5,874 nt of DNA from SIG402 sp045639045 (GCA_045639045.1 JAZUCI010000122.1:1-5874), one strand, 5' to 3'. Counted from the first letter of the stretch, positions 1-5,678 are shown. A program made the numbers and translations. The notes: generated by a model from the sequence alone, not told the origin.

Positions 1-1687
1 CATCCGTGGGGGGGGTGATTACGTCTTCCGCTACCCAGTGCTTGGTAATTTCGGGGTCAACCTTTTCTACCAGTTCGATCTTCATATCGTCGAACCACGC
101 TTCCCCGTAGCTACCCCATAAGCGGCAACCAAAGGTGTAGGTGGTGGTTTCGGGCGCGGTGTAATATTTTTCAAAGTACGTCCAATCCATATTGGCAGGC
201 GCGGATTTGTTACTGATTGCACCAAAGCTACCGCCGTGTACTTCCCCAAAGGTAAACCAAGGGCCACCGTTACCGTTGTTGGTGGTTACGGTAAGGTTTG
301 CGTACTTAATCCACCCGGAAATTTTATACTTTGCATCCTTTACCAAGGTTACTTGGGTTGCGGTGGAAGAAGAAGTTGCGCTTTCTACGTTTTTAATATA
401 GAGGGAACCCGTGCCGTCCGCCGTGTGCGATTCGGTGGAGAAGGAGTGGGTGGTTCCCGTTGCGTGCCAACCCTTATTCCAAATGCTTTCGAAAGAAGCT
501 TGGCTTGCTACCGCACCGTCCGTAAAGTTGGTGTTATAGGAAGGCCCTTCGTATTCAATTAAAGAGAAGTTATCGAACCAAACCGTACCGTACGCACCCC
601 AAAGGCGAGCGCAGAAATAATATCTGGTATCCGTTGCTACGAATTCTTGGCTGAACACTTTCCAATCGTGATCGCCAATTTCCGCAAACTGACCGGTTGG
701 GGGGGAGGATTCGTAACCTAAACTATATTCTTCCTTATAGGTGCCCGTGCTCTTAGGTCTTTGACCAAAATCAAAATATGCGCCCGTGCCACCGCTGTGG
801 TTCCATACGCCTTCGGTTTTAATCGCAACCGAGAATTTGTAGGATTTACCAACAACCATATTTTCTACGTACGTGCCAACGTTCATGTTGGTGCGCGTTT
901 CGGAAGAAAGTTTCAAAGAATAGGTACCGTCGTTACCATAATTGGTGGTGGTATCTACAACCGTGGTACCGCTGGGCCAATCCGCCCAGTTGTTTTCCGA
1001 AAGGGTTGCGGAAGAAATGGTACGGGTTGCGCTAAGCATCTTTTCCGTGCCTTCTACGTTTTCTTCGGGTTCGGGTTGTTCAATTAACGAGAAGTTATCG
1101 TACCAAACCGTACCGTAGCCACCCCAAAGGCGACCGCAAATGTAGTATCTGCTATCCGTTGCCACGAATTCTTTGGTGAATACTTTCCAATCGTTATCCC
1201 CAATTTCCTTATATTGACCGGTAGCGGGGGAAGAAACGTAACCCAACATAGCTTCTTTGGCATACGTACCTGTGCTCTTGGGGCGTTGGCCAAAATCAAG
1301 ATACGCACCCGTATCCCCACCGTAGTGGAATACGCCTTCGGTTTTCATTGCAAACGAGAAGGTGTAAATTTTACCAACCGTAAGGTTTTCCGCGTAAATA
1401 TACGTATTTATATTGTTACGTTCTGCGGAAGAAATTTTAATGGAATAGGTTCCGTCTGAACCGTAGTTTTGGGTGGTATCGACTACTGCGCCGTCCCCAC
1501 TGTTTGCCCACGTTCCCCAGCCGTTATCTGCAAGGGTTGCGGACGAAATGGTCATTGCCGCTTCGCTAAGCATTTGTTTTCCCGTTTCAGCCGCGCGTGC
1601 GGGCAAAGAAACGGCAAAGCAAGTTACGAAGCAAAGGGCTACGGCGCACAAAATCGCTTGTAAACCGAGTTTTTTAGATTTTGCCAT
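1..1687 (-). CDS. Secreted multi-module carbohydrate-binding-like protein (C-terminus cut by window)
   Basis: The frame stays open from an ATG at 1687-1685 to the window edge, giving 562 residues without a stop. An AAGGAG site at 1695-1700 lies 7 nt before the ATG. Residues 1-32 form a Sec signal peptide: basic MAKSKK, a hydrophobic core, and a likely cut after ARA (30-32). Three modules follow, at about 39-203, 217-378 and 383-541. By hand alignment modules 1 and 2 share about two thirds of their residues, including FGQRPKSTGTY, EIGD.DWKVF and EFVATD. Module 3 is divergent but keeps the closing pattern RLWG.YG..W(Y/F)D(N/D). A terminal W/F-D-D/N strand after an aromatic-rich beta sandwich is typical of CBM4/9/16/22-like (CenC) domains, hence the inferred glycan-binding role. 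No catalytic domain is visible; it may lie beyond the edge, as may any cell-wall anchor. The gene has its own promoter and looks monocistronic. An adhesin or other surface beta-sandwich protein is an alternative. The reading frame is near certain; the function is tentative. Confidence 0.85.
   Translation of the reverse strand, partial: MAKSKKLGLQAILCAVALCFVTCFAVSLPARAAETGKQMLSEAAMTISSATLADNGWGTWANSGDGAVVDTTQNYGSDGTYSIKISSAERNNINTYIYAENLTVGKIYTFSFAMKTEGVFHYGGDTGAYLDFGQRPKSTGTYAKEAMLGYVSSPATGQYKEIGDNDWKVFTKEFVATDSRYYICGRLWGGYGTVWYDNFSLIEQPEPEENVEGTEKMLSATRTISSATLSENNWADWPSGTTVVDTTTNYGNDGTYSLKLSSETRTNMNVGTYVENMVVGKSYKFSVAIKTEGVWNHSGGTGAYFDFGQRPKSTGTYKEEYSLGYESSPPTGQFAEIGDHDWKVFSQEFVATDTRYYFCARLWGAYGTVWFDNFSLIEYEGPSYNTNFTDGAVASQASFESIWNKGWHATGTTHSFSTESHTADGTGSLYIKNVESATSSSTATQVTLVKDAKYKISGWIKYANLTVTTNNGNGGPWFTFGEVHGGSFGAISNKSAPANMDWTYFEKYYTAPETTTYTFGCRLWGSYGEAWFDDMKIELVEKVDPEITKHWVAEDVITPPTD
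554..1573 (-). repeat. Tandem duplication of a ~165-residue module
   Basis: The stretches 1573-1079 and 1039-554 encode two copies of the same module, separated by an acidic linker (EQPEPEENVEGTEK). My hand alignment gives about 112 identical positions out of about 165. Similarity is also visible in the DNA, for example around the repeated FGQRPKSTG codons. The duplication seems to include the short entry MLS plus TISSATL, so the repeat unit begins just after the signal peptide. Module 3 (541-65) is an older relative with only the closing motif clearly shared. Confidence 0.85.
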
Positions 1688-1714
1688 TATTGTTCTCCTT
1701 ATTTATTTTTTGAT

Positions 1715-1742
1715 TTTTTTACGCGTGGGCGCGCGTAAAAAA
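1715..1742 (-). promoter_or_regulatory. Perfect 11-bp hairpin in the 5' leader of the secreted protein gene
   Basis: TTTTTTACGCG at 1715-1725 and CGCGTAAAAAA at 1732-1742 are exact inverted repeats around a 6-nt loop. On the predicted minus-strand transcript the hairpin would start about 9 nt after the transcription start and end about 14 nt before the AAGGAG site. It is not followed by a U-run in either direction, so it is not a standard terminator. An mRNA-stabilising 5' stem or a regulator-binding palindrome is more likely; the role is inferred. Confidence 0.6.
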
Positions 1743-1757
1743 TAAAAGTCATGTTTC

Positions 1758-1787
1758 ATTTTAACATAATAATTATAATCTTGTCAA
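1758..1787 (-). promoter_or_regulatory. Promoter of the secreted protein gene
   Basis: Read on the minus strand, a perfect -35 TTGACA lies at 1787-1782. After an 18-nt spacer comes TAAAAT at 1763-1758, preceded by TGT like an extended -10. The overlapping TTAAAA with a 17-nt spacer is an equivalent reading. Transcription should start near 1751, leaving a leader of about 63 nt before the ATG. This fits a housekeeping sigma-A promoter. Confidence 0.75.
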
Positions 1788-1849
1788 TATCAAATTGTAA
1801 AAAACATTGTAAAAACCGTCGAAAAAATACAAAAACGCCCCGAAAATAA

Positions 1850-1970
1850 GGCGGGTTAGAAGCAAGCAAGACAAGAAAGTCCAAGCCGTATAGGACGGAA
1901 GTATACTTATCGTATTCGACGTTCTATACGGCGAAGGCTGACGTAGTATTTGCGCCGCTTATAAACCGCC
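1850..1970. repeat. 121-bp imperfect palindrome with 14-bp terminal inverted repeats (MITE-like or structured RNA)
   Basis: The left end GGCGGGTTAGAAGC (1850-1863) and the right end GCTTATAAACCGCC (1957-1970) are inverted copies matching at 12 of 14 positions. The core holds GCCGTATAGGACG (1885-1897) and CGTTCTATACGGC (1920-1932), which pair over 13 positions counting one G-U, around a centre with the palindrome AAGTATACTT (1899-1908). Short pairs GCAA/TTGC and GTC/GAC lie between the two blocks. It contains no credible ORF and sits directly downstream of the rpmA terminator. The symmetry is seen directly. Whether it is a miniature mobile element, an intergenic repeat family or an RNA gene is inference; I cannot count copies in the genome. 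Confidence 0.6.
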
Positions 1971-1971
1971 G

Positions 1972-2001
1972 AAAAAAAGCGGCGGGCTTTTCGCCCACCG
2001 C
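1972..2001 (-). terminator. Intrinsic terminator of the rplU-rpmA operon
   Basis: On the minus strand, GCGGTGGGC (2001-1993) pairs with GCCCGCCGC (1987-1979) over 9 bp including one G-U, with a GAAAA loop, and is followed directly by seven Ts (1978-1972). It begins 12 nt after the rpmA stop codon. This is a strong Rho-independent terminator, which indicates that the operon ends after rpmA. Confidence 0.9.
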
Positions 2002-2013
2002 CTTTACTTTTAC

Positions 2014-2286
2014 TTAGTCCGCATAAACGCTAACTTGTTTTTTGCCTTTTTTCGCTACTTCAAATTTCACTTTCCCGTCAATCATAGCAAACAGCGTATC
2101 GTCGCTACCGATGCCTACGTTGTTACCGGGGTGGAATTTGGTACCTCTTTGTCTAACAAGGATGTTGCCTGCAAGCACAGCTTGGCCGTCAACGCGCTTA
2201 ACGCCCAGACGTTTCGCCTGACTGTCGCGACCGTTCTTCGTGCTACCGCCACCCTTTTTATGAGCAAATAAACTTAAAAACCACAT
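2014..2286 (-). CDS. rpmA: 50S ribosomal protein L27
   Basis: This 90-residue protein is bacterial L27, a large-subunit protein whose N-terminus reaches the peptidyl transferase centre. The diagnostic run KKGGGSTKNGRDS is at residues 10-22, followed by AKRLGVKR, GNILVRQRGTKFHPG and a C-terminal GKV.F region. Start: AGGAGG at 2295-2300 lies 8 nt before the ATG. Before the KKGG core is an extension, MWFLSLFAH. Firmicutes L27 normally starts with about nine residues containing the motif LQFFA, removed by the protease Prp. Here the extension is shorter, keeps only the terminal FA and lacks LQF, so a cut after FA (residue 8) is an inference. The gene lies 23 nt after rplU with no prp between them and is followed by a terminator rather than obg. 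Confidence 0.96.
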   Translation of the reverse strand: MWFLSLFAHKKGGGSTKNGRDSQAKRLGVKRVDGQAVLAGNILVRQRGTKFHPGNNVGIGSDDTLFAMIDGKVKFEVAKKGKKQVSVYAD

Positions 2287-2309
2287 TTTATTTTCCTCCT
2301 AAAAAAGAA

Positions 2310-2621
2310 TTATTTTGCAGCAATCGAAAGGATCTTAACTGCAGTGAAAGGTTGTCTATGACCTTGTTTTTTGCGTTCGTTCTTCTTGGCTTTGAATTTG
2401 TATACAATAACCTTTCTGAACTTATCTTGCGCAAGTACTTCCCCTTTAACGGTTACGTTTTCAACAACGGGGGTTCCTACAACAACGCCGTTTTCATCCG
2501 CAAACAGTACGGTTTCGAATTCAACGGTATCGCCCACAGCTGCATCCAGCTTTTCGAACTTTACAACGCTGCCTTCTTCTACCTTGTATTGCTTACTTCC
2601 GTTTCTGACAATCGCGTACAT
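2310..2621 (-). CDS. rplU: 50S ribosomal protein L21
   Basis: The 103-residue product matches the usual length of bacterial L21, which binds 23S rRNA in the large subunit. It starts MYAIVRNGSKQYKVEEG and contains VGTPVVE, KVIVYKFKAKKNERKKQGHRQPFT and a short lysine-rich tail, all family hallmarks. I chose the ATG at 2621 rather than an in-frame one at 2663: GAGGAGG at 2633-2639 lies 11 nt upstream, the family begins MYAI, and the longer form would translate the leader. It is the first gene of a two-gene operon with rpmA, transcribed from the promoter at 2717-2745, and is probably under autogenous control through the leader. Confidence 0.97.
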   Translation of the reverse strand: MYAIVRNGSKQYKVEEGSVVKFEKLDAAVGDTVEFETVLFADENGVVVGTPVVENVTVKGEVLAQDKFRKVIVYKFKAKKNERKKQGHRQPFTAVKILSIAAK

Positions 2622-2710
2622 AAGATTTTTTGCCTCCTCTTTCCCAGTCTCGCCTAAATGCAAAGGGCGATGCGCTTTCGCATACTTTGATAGCCCCGCT
2701 AGAGCGGCTC
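2622..2710 (-). promoter_or_regulatory. Structured mRNA leader of rplU (candidate ribosomal protein leader)
   Basis: From the predicted start near 2710 to the rplU ATG the leader is about 89 nt. On the minus strand it holds three successive stems: one with CCGC-TCTA-GCGG at its core flanked by AGCC/GGCT, then ATGCG-AAAG-CGCAT, then TCGCC with an 11-nt loop and GGCGA just before the GAGGAGG site. L21 leaders are known in Firmicutes (Rfam L21 leader), but I cannot confirm a match to that consensus by eye. Autoregulation is inferred from position and structure. Confidence 0.5.
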
Positions 2711-2716
2711 CAAATA

Positions 2717-2745
2717 ATAATACGACTTTTTTTATTGAAAGTCAA
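2717..2745 (-). promoter_or_regulatory. Promoter of the rplU-rpmA operon
   Basis: On the minus strand, TTGACT (2745-2740) is followed by a 17-nt spacer and TATTAT (2722-2717), each a 5/6 match to the sigma-A consensus. It lies back to back with the plus-strand promoter at 2765-2792, with about 19 nt between the two -35 boxes. Confidence 0.8.
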
Positions 2746-2764
2746 ACGTTTTGCGTTATCTTTT

Positions 2765-2792
2765 TTATCAATTTTGCTTTTTTTCGTATAAT
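2765..2792 (+). promoter_or_regulatory. Promoter of the four-helix-bundle protein gene
   Basis: A perfect -10 TATAAT (2787-2792) has TTATCA (2765-2770, 4/6) 16 nt upstream. The predicted start near 2799 leaves a leader of about 49 nt before the ATG at 2848. It is divergent from the rplU promoter. Confidence 0.65.
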
Positions 2793-2847
2793 TTCCTATG
2801 GAATATGGAAAGATTTCCCTTAATCAAGTGTTTTAAGGAGGGCTACG

Positions 2848-3282
2848 ATGCATAGCAAAAACGCAGACTGTTTACACAACCTATATAAAAACGCGCACAC
2901 GGCGTTAGAATCCATCAGTTACGTAAGTAAGGAAACGGAAGATCCCGCAATGAAGGAAGAACTTTCCAGGCAGTACGAAGAATACGAATCGTACGCGGGG
3001 AAACTTGCCAAAGAAATGCTTTCGCGCGAGATAGAGCCGAAAGAACCGAACGTATTCAAAAAAGCCATGCTTTGGGGCAGCATTAAAATGAACACGTTAA
3101 AGGACGATAGCGCTTCGCACGTGGCGGATATGATGATTCAAGGCACTACGATGGGGTTAACCGAAGTAATGACGTTACTTTCCGAAAACGGAAAAATCGT
3201 GGATGAAACGGTGGTTCGCCTTGCCGAAGAACTGCGGGATATGGAATCCGACCACTTAGAACGGCTGAAAAAGTATTTATAA
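2848..3282 (+). CDS. Ferritin-like / DUF2383-type four-helix-bundle protein, function unknown
   Basis: This 144-residue protein starts at an ATG placed 6 nt after a perfect AAGGAGG (2835-2841). It is soluble, with no signal peptide or membrane segment. It reads as four long amphipathic helices at about 6-32, 33-62, 67-112 and 118-143. The third contains KKAMLWGSIKMNTL and, after a short gap, HVADMMIQGTTMG, a pattern I associate with uncharacterised clostridial proteins related to ferritin-like or DUF2383 folds. Possible metal ligands include E21, E44, H91, E106, E134 and H136, but the classic paired ExxH spacing of ferritins is not evident, so metal binding is unproven. It is transcribed alone, divergent from rplU and convergent with the next gene, and ends at a shared terminator. 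Confidence 0.85.
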   Translation: MHSKNADCLHNLYKNAHTALESISYVSKETEDPAMKEELSRQYEEYESYAGKLAKEMLSREIEPKEPNVFKKAMLWGSIKMNTLKDDSASHVADMMIQGTTMGLTEVMTLLSENGKIVDETVVRLAEELRDMESDHLERLKKYL

Positions 3283-3315
3283 GCCTTACAGTTAACCGAC
3301 CTAAAACAAAAAAAT

Positions 3316-3350
3316 AAAAGGGCAAGCGACGAACGCGCTTACCCTTTTTT
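3316..3350. terminator. Bidirectional intrinsic terminator
   Basis: AAAAGGG-c-AAGCG (3316-3328) pairs with CGCTT-a-CCCTTTT (3336-3348) around a 7-nt loop, with one internal mismatch. On the plus strand the stem runs into TTTTTT (3345-3350); on the minus strand it is followed by TTTTATTTTTTT. It lies between two convergent stop codons, so it can serve both the gene at 2848-3282 and the one at 3363-4298. Confidence 0.88.
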
Positions 3351-3362
3351 AGTTAATTTTAC

Positions 3363-4298
3363 TTATTTATTTTCTGCCGCAGCAGCTTCCTTTTTCGCCG
3401 CTTCATCGGGATCTACCGATACCAAAATTGCGGTTTTGCAGAAGTTTCTTACCGATTCGATTGCGGATTCACAACCATCCTTGCTTGCGTAAGTTGCGCC
3501 TACGCAAATTACGCGGTTTTGCTTGGAAAGAAGCTTGAAGAAGTATCTGCCGTTCTTATCTTCCACAACGTGGAATACGCCGCTTTCCGCGTTCTTTTTA
3601 ATGGTTTCAATTCCCTTTGCCGCGCCCTTAAAGGTGGTGTAGCTTTCGCTGTTCAAAAGCAACTGACCGTTGTTTGCAAACAAGGAAGCAATAAAGCCTA
3701 CGTCTTCCTTTTCAATACGCCACTTGCCGTTTGCGCCCGTGGAAATTTCATCCTTATCGTTTGCTACTGCCGCAACCACTACCGCTTTCTTTGCGGGGGC
3801 TTTCTTTTCCGCAGGTTTTTTAGCGGGTGCTTTTTTCGCTGCGGGTTTTTTAGCCGCGGGCTTCTTCGCGGGTTTCTTTTCTTCTACGGGTTCTTCCTTT
3901 GCTTCTTCAACCACGGGTTCTTCGGCTACGGGTTCTTCCTTTACTTCTTCAACTACGGGTTCTTCGGCTACGGGTTCTTCCTTTACTTCTTCATCTACGG
4001 GTTCTTCGGCTACGGATTCTTCCTTTACTTCTTCAACTACGGGTTCTTCAGCAACGGGTTCTTCCTTTACTTCTTCATCTACGGGTTCTTCGGCTACGGG
4101 TTCTTCCGCAGGCTCTTCGGATTTACGATTAAACGCCAAAACTTCTGCGTTTCTTTCGGCTTCCTTTTTGGGGAAAAACACTTTAAACAGCCATACTAAA
4201 GCAAAAGCGCCTGCAAAAACTGCAAGGATAACCGCCAAGACTACCAAATAAATGGCGTTGTTTTGCATAAAGCTTGCCAACAGATTTGCCAACATCAT
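3363..4298 (-). CDS. Membrane-anchored acidic/basic repeat protein with tandem DUF1508 (YegP-type) domain
   Basis: I place the start at 4298, giving 311 residues beginning MMLANLL: AAGGAG at 4309-4314 lies 10 nt upstream. An in-frame ATG at 4385 would fall in the promoter. Residues 16-40 form one transmembrane helix, followed by FFPKKEAER; the positive-inside rule puts the rest in the cytoplasm. Residues 65-134 are five 14-residue acidic units like EEPVAEEPVDEEVK. Residues 139-171 are a Lys/Ala/Pro tract (KKPAAKK, KKAPAKK) like histone H1-type tails. Residues 191-237 and 240-287 are two DUF1508-type repeats: GKWRI..., NNGQLLLNSESYTT, GIETIKKNA, then the weaker copy GVFHVVEDKNGRYFF, YASKDGCESAIESV. 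Known DUF1508 proteins are small and of unclear function, so the role is unknown. The long charged linker may tether the domain to the membrane or bind nucleic acid; that is inference. The tail is Ala/Glu rich. Confidence 0.9.
   Translation of the reverse strand: MMLANLLASFMQNNAIYLVVLAVILAVFAGAFALVWLFKVFFPKKEAERNAEVLAFNRKSEEPAEEPVAEEPVDEEVKEEPVAEEPVVEEVKEESVAEEPVDEEVKEEPVAEEPVVEEVKEEPVAEEPVVEEAKEEPVEEKKPAKKPAAKKPAAKKAPAKKPAEKKAPAKKAVVVAAVANDKDEISTGANGKWRIEKEDVGFIASLFANNGQLLLNSESYTTFKGAAKGIETIKKNAESGVFHVVEDKNGRYFFKLLSKQNRVICVGATYASKDGCESAIESVRNFCKTAILVSVDPDEAAKKEAAAAENK
3897..4106 (-). repeat. Five tandem 42-bp coding repeats (84-bp higher-order period)
   Basis: Five in-frame 42-bp units encode the 14-residue acidic repeat of the DUF1508 protein. 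Units 1 and 3 end VDEEVK and units 2 and 4 end VVEEVK, so the array also has an 84-bp period, suggesting a two-unit block was duplicated. Unit 3 carries a Pro-to-Ser change (EESVAEEP) and unit 5 ends VVEEAK. Partial units flank the array on both sides. The near-identical DNA makes copy-number slippage likely. Confidence 0.9.
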
Positions 4299-4356
4299 TC
4301 TTTCATCTCTCCTTCGGGTGATATTCATAGAATATGCAAAAATATATTCCGTATTT

Positions 4357-4385
4357 ATTGTAATCAAAAAAAAGTGGATTGTCAA
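4357..4385 (-). promoter_or_regulatory. Promoter of the DUF1508 membrane protein gene
   Basis: On the minus strand, a perfect TTGACA (4385-4380) is followed by a 17-nt spacer containing a run of eight T, then TACAAT (4362-4357, 5/6). The predicted start near 4350 leaves a leader of about 52 nt. It is one of the two best promoters in the window. Confidence 0.85.
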
Positions 4386-4407
4386 GAACTTTTTGCTTTA
4401 TTTTAGG

Positions 4408-4435
4408 TGTCTTTTTTCAAAAGATGTGGTAAAAT
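4408..4435 (+). promoter_or_regulatory. Probable promoter of the flavoprotein pair
   Basis: TAAAAT at 4430-4435 is a good -10, but the best -35 at a usable distance is only TGTCTT (4408-4413, 16-nt spacer). It lies in the short divergent region shared with the DUF1508 gene. The -10 is credible; the -35 is weak. Confidence 0.4.
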
Positions 4436-4463
4436 AGAAAAAAAACGAGGAGAATCGGGGCTT

Positions 4464-5678
4464 ATGCAAACGAATTTTGAGGTAGCGATTATCGGCGGTG
4501 GCAGCGCGGGATTGTTCGCGGGGACGTTGCTTGCCAAGAAATTCCACGGAAACGTGGCTATTTTGGAACGGTTGGACCGCGTGGGCAAAAAACTGCTTGC
4601 CACGGGCAACGGACAAGGCAATTTAACGAATACCGACCTTTCCCTTTCGCATTACCACGGGGATATTCGTTTAGCGGAAAGCGTTTTTAACGTGGCAAGC
4701 GGAAAGGAAACTAACGCAATTTTGGAAAGCGTAGGCGTTACCCTTTCCCCCGACGAGCGCGGTAGGGTTTACCCTTTGGGTAGGCAAGCTTCCGCCGTAC
4801 TGGATATGCTGCGAAAATCCTTTACGGATGCGGGCGGCAAGGAAATTACGGGGGCGGAAATTATCCGCGTATATCCCCAAGCAAGCGGATTTACCCTTAC
4901 GGCGAAAAACGGGGCGCAGTTCACCGCCAAAAGCGTGATGGTTGCCACGGGCGGGAAAAGCGGACAGGGTATGGGAACGGACGGCGCGTTTTACGAAATA
5001 CTGAAAACGCTTGGGCATACCGTAACCCCCACGCGCCCTTCGTTAGTACAACTAAAAACGGACACCGAATACCTTAAAAATTTAAAGGGTGTACGCGTGC
5101 ACGCTTCCCTTACGGGGGAAAACGCCACCGAAACGGGGGACGTACTGTTTACGGATACGGGCATCAGCGGGGACGCAACCTTCCGCCTTTCCGCGCGGTT
5201 AACAAGCCCCGAACGCGGAAGGGTTTTCGTGGATTTTATGCCCCACCTAACCCAAACGGAACTAACCGAACTGTTGCTTAAAAAATACCGCGCGTTACCC
5301 AAGCACAATACGTACGAATTGCTTTGCTCCCTATTACATAAACAAATTATCAAAAACATTTTACGCCGTGAAAACGTAGGGGAAACCGAACGCGCCAAGG
5401 AAGAAGAATTCCTTGCCCTTGCCAAAATTTTAAAGGCGTTCCCCCTATCCTTAAAAGGAACGGCGAATTTTAGCCAAAGCCAAGTAACCAAGGGGGGCGT
5501 ACCCGCAAGCGAAGTAAACCCCAAAACCTTGGAAAGCAAGCAAGTAAGCAACCTTTACCTTGCGGGCGAGGTATTGAACGTGGACGGGGATTGCGGTGGA
5601 TATAACCTGCAATGGGCGTTTTCTTCCGCCCTTGCCGTGGCGAAGGCAATTTGCGAAAAGGCGGGGAAATCCTTATGA
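4464..5678 (+). CDS. HI0933/YhiN-family FAD-dependent flavoprotein
   Basis: The start at 4464 (404 residues) follows GAGGAG at 4447-4452 and places the family's N-terminal FAD motif near the start; an in-frame ATG at 4407 would lie in the promoter. The FAD-binding Rossmann motif GGGSAG is at residues 11-16, with E35 as the probable ribose-binding acid. Family signatures follow: GKKLLATGNGQGNLTN (41-56), GRVYPLGRQA (100-109), VMVATGGKSGQGMGTDG (158-174), GDVLFTDTGISGDATF (225-240), and at the C-terminus QVTKGGVPASEV (340-351) and LYLAGEVLNVDGDCGGYNLQ (364-383). Length is normal for the family, a group of soluble cytoplasmic flavoproteins of mostly unknown substrate, sometimes annotated as aminoacetone oxidase-like. 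The usual GRCN of the second motif is GQGN here. The stop overlaps the next ATG by 4 nt, suggesting translational coupling. Confidence 0.95.
   Translation: MQTNFEVAIIGGGSAGLFAGTLLAKKFHGNVAILERLDRVGKKLLATGNGQGNLTNTDLSLSHYHGDIRLAESVFNVASGKETNAILESVGVTLSPDERGRVYPLGRQASAVLDMLRKSFTDAGGKEITGAEIIRVYPQASGFTLTAKNGAQFTAKSVMVATGGKSGQGMGTDGAFYEILKTLGHTVTPTRPSLVQLKTDTEYLKNLKGVRVHASLTGENATETGDVLFTDTGISGDATFRLSARLTSPERGRVFVDFMPHLTQTELTELLLKKYRALPKHNTYELLCSLLHKQIIKNILRRENVGETERAKEEEFLALAKILKAFPLSLKGTANFSQSQVTKGGVPASEVNPKTLESKQVSNLYLAGEVLNVDGDCGGYNLQWAFSSALAVAKAICEKAGKSL

Noticed and set aside
192..1663. Several plus-strand ORFs of 64-108 aa across the secreted protein gene
   Set aside because: They repeat because the gene's modules repeat. 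The minus frame is open for 562 codons with signal peptide, ribosome binding site and promoter.
1835..1856. Second terminator-like hairpin on the minus strand (CGCC/GGCG followed by TTTTT)
   Set aside because: The stem is only 4 bp with a 10-nt loop and overlaps the left end of the palindrome; a strong terminator already lies at 1972-2001.
2371..2823. Plus-strand 150-aa ORF across rplU and its leader
   Set aside because: It is antisense to rplU, Ser/Thr/Phe rich, and runs through two promoters; it is a shadow frame.
3897..4106. Regular repeats suggesting a CRISPR array
   Set aside because: The units are contiguous 42-bp in-frame coding repeats with no unique spacers.
3519..4251. Two long plus-strand ORFs (226 and 193 aa) opposite the DUF1508 gene
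   Set aside because: They are low-complexity Phe/Gly and Ser/Thr-rich translations of the antisense of the acidic repeat, with no ribosome binding site; the repeat keeps all frames open.
4407..4463. Upstream in-frame start adding 19 residues to the flavoprotein
   Set aside because: It would begin inside the promoter, has no ribosome binding site, and the family starts just before the GGGSAG motif.
4991..5551. Minus-strand 186-aa ORF inside the flavoprotein gene
   Set aside because: It lies wholly opposite a well-supported family member and its translation shows no domain or start signal.
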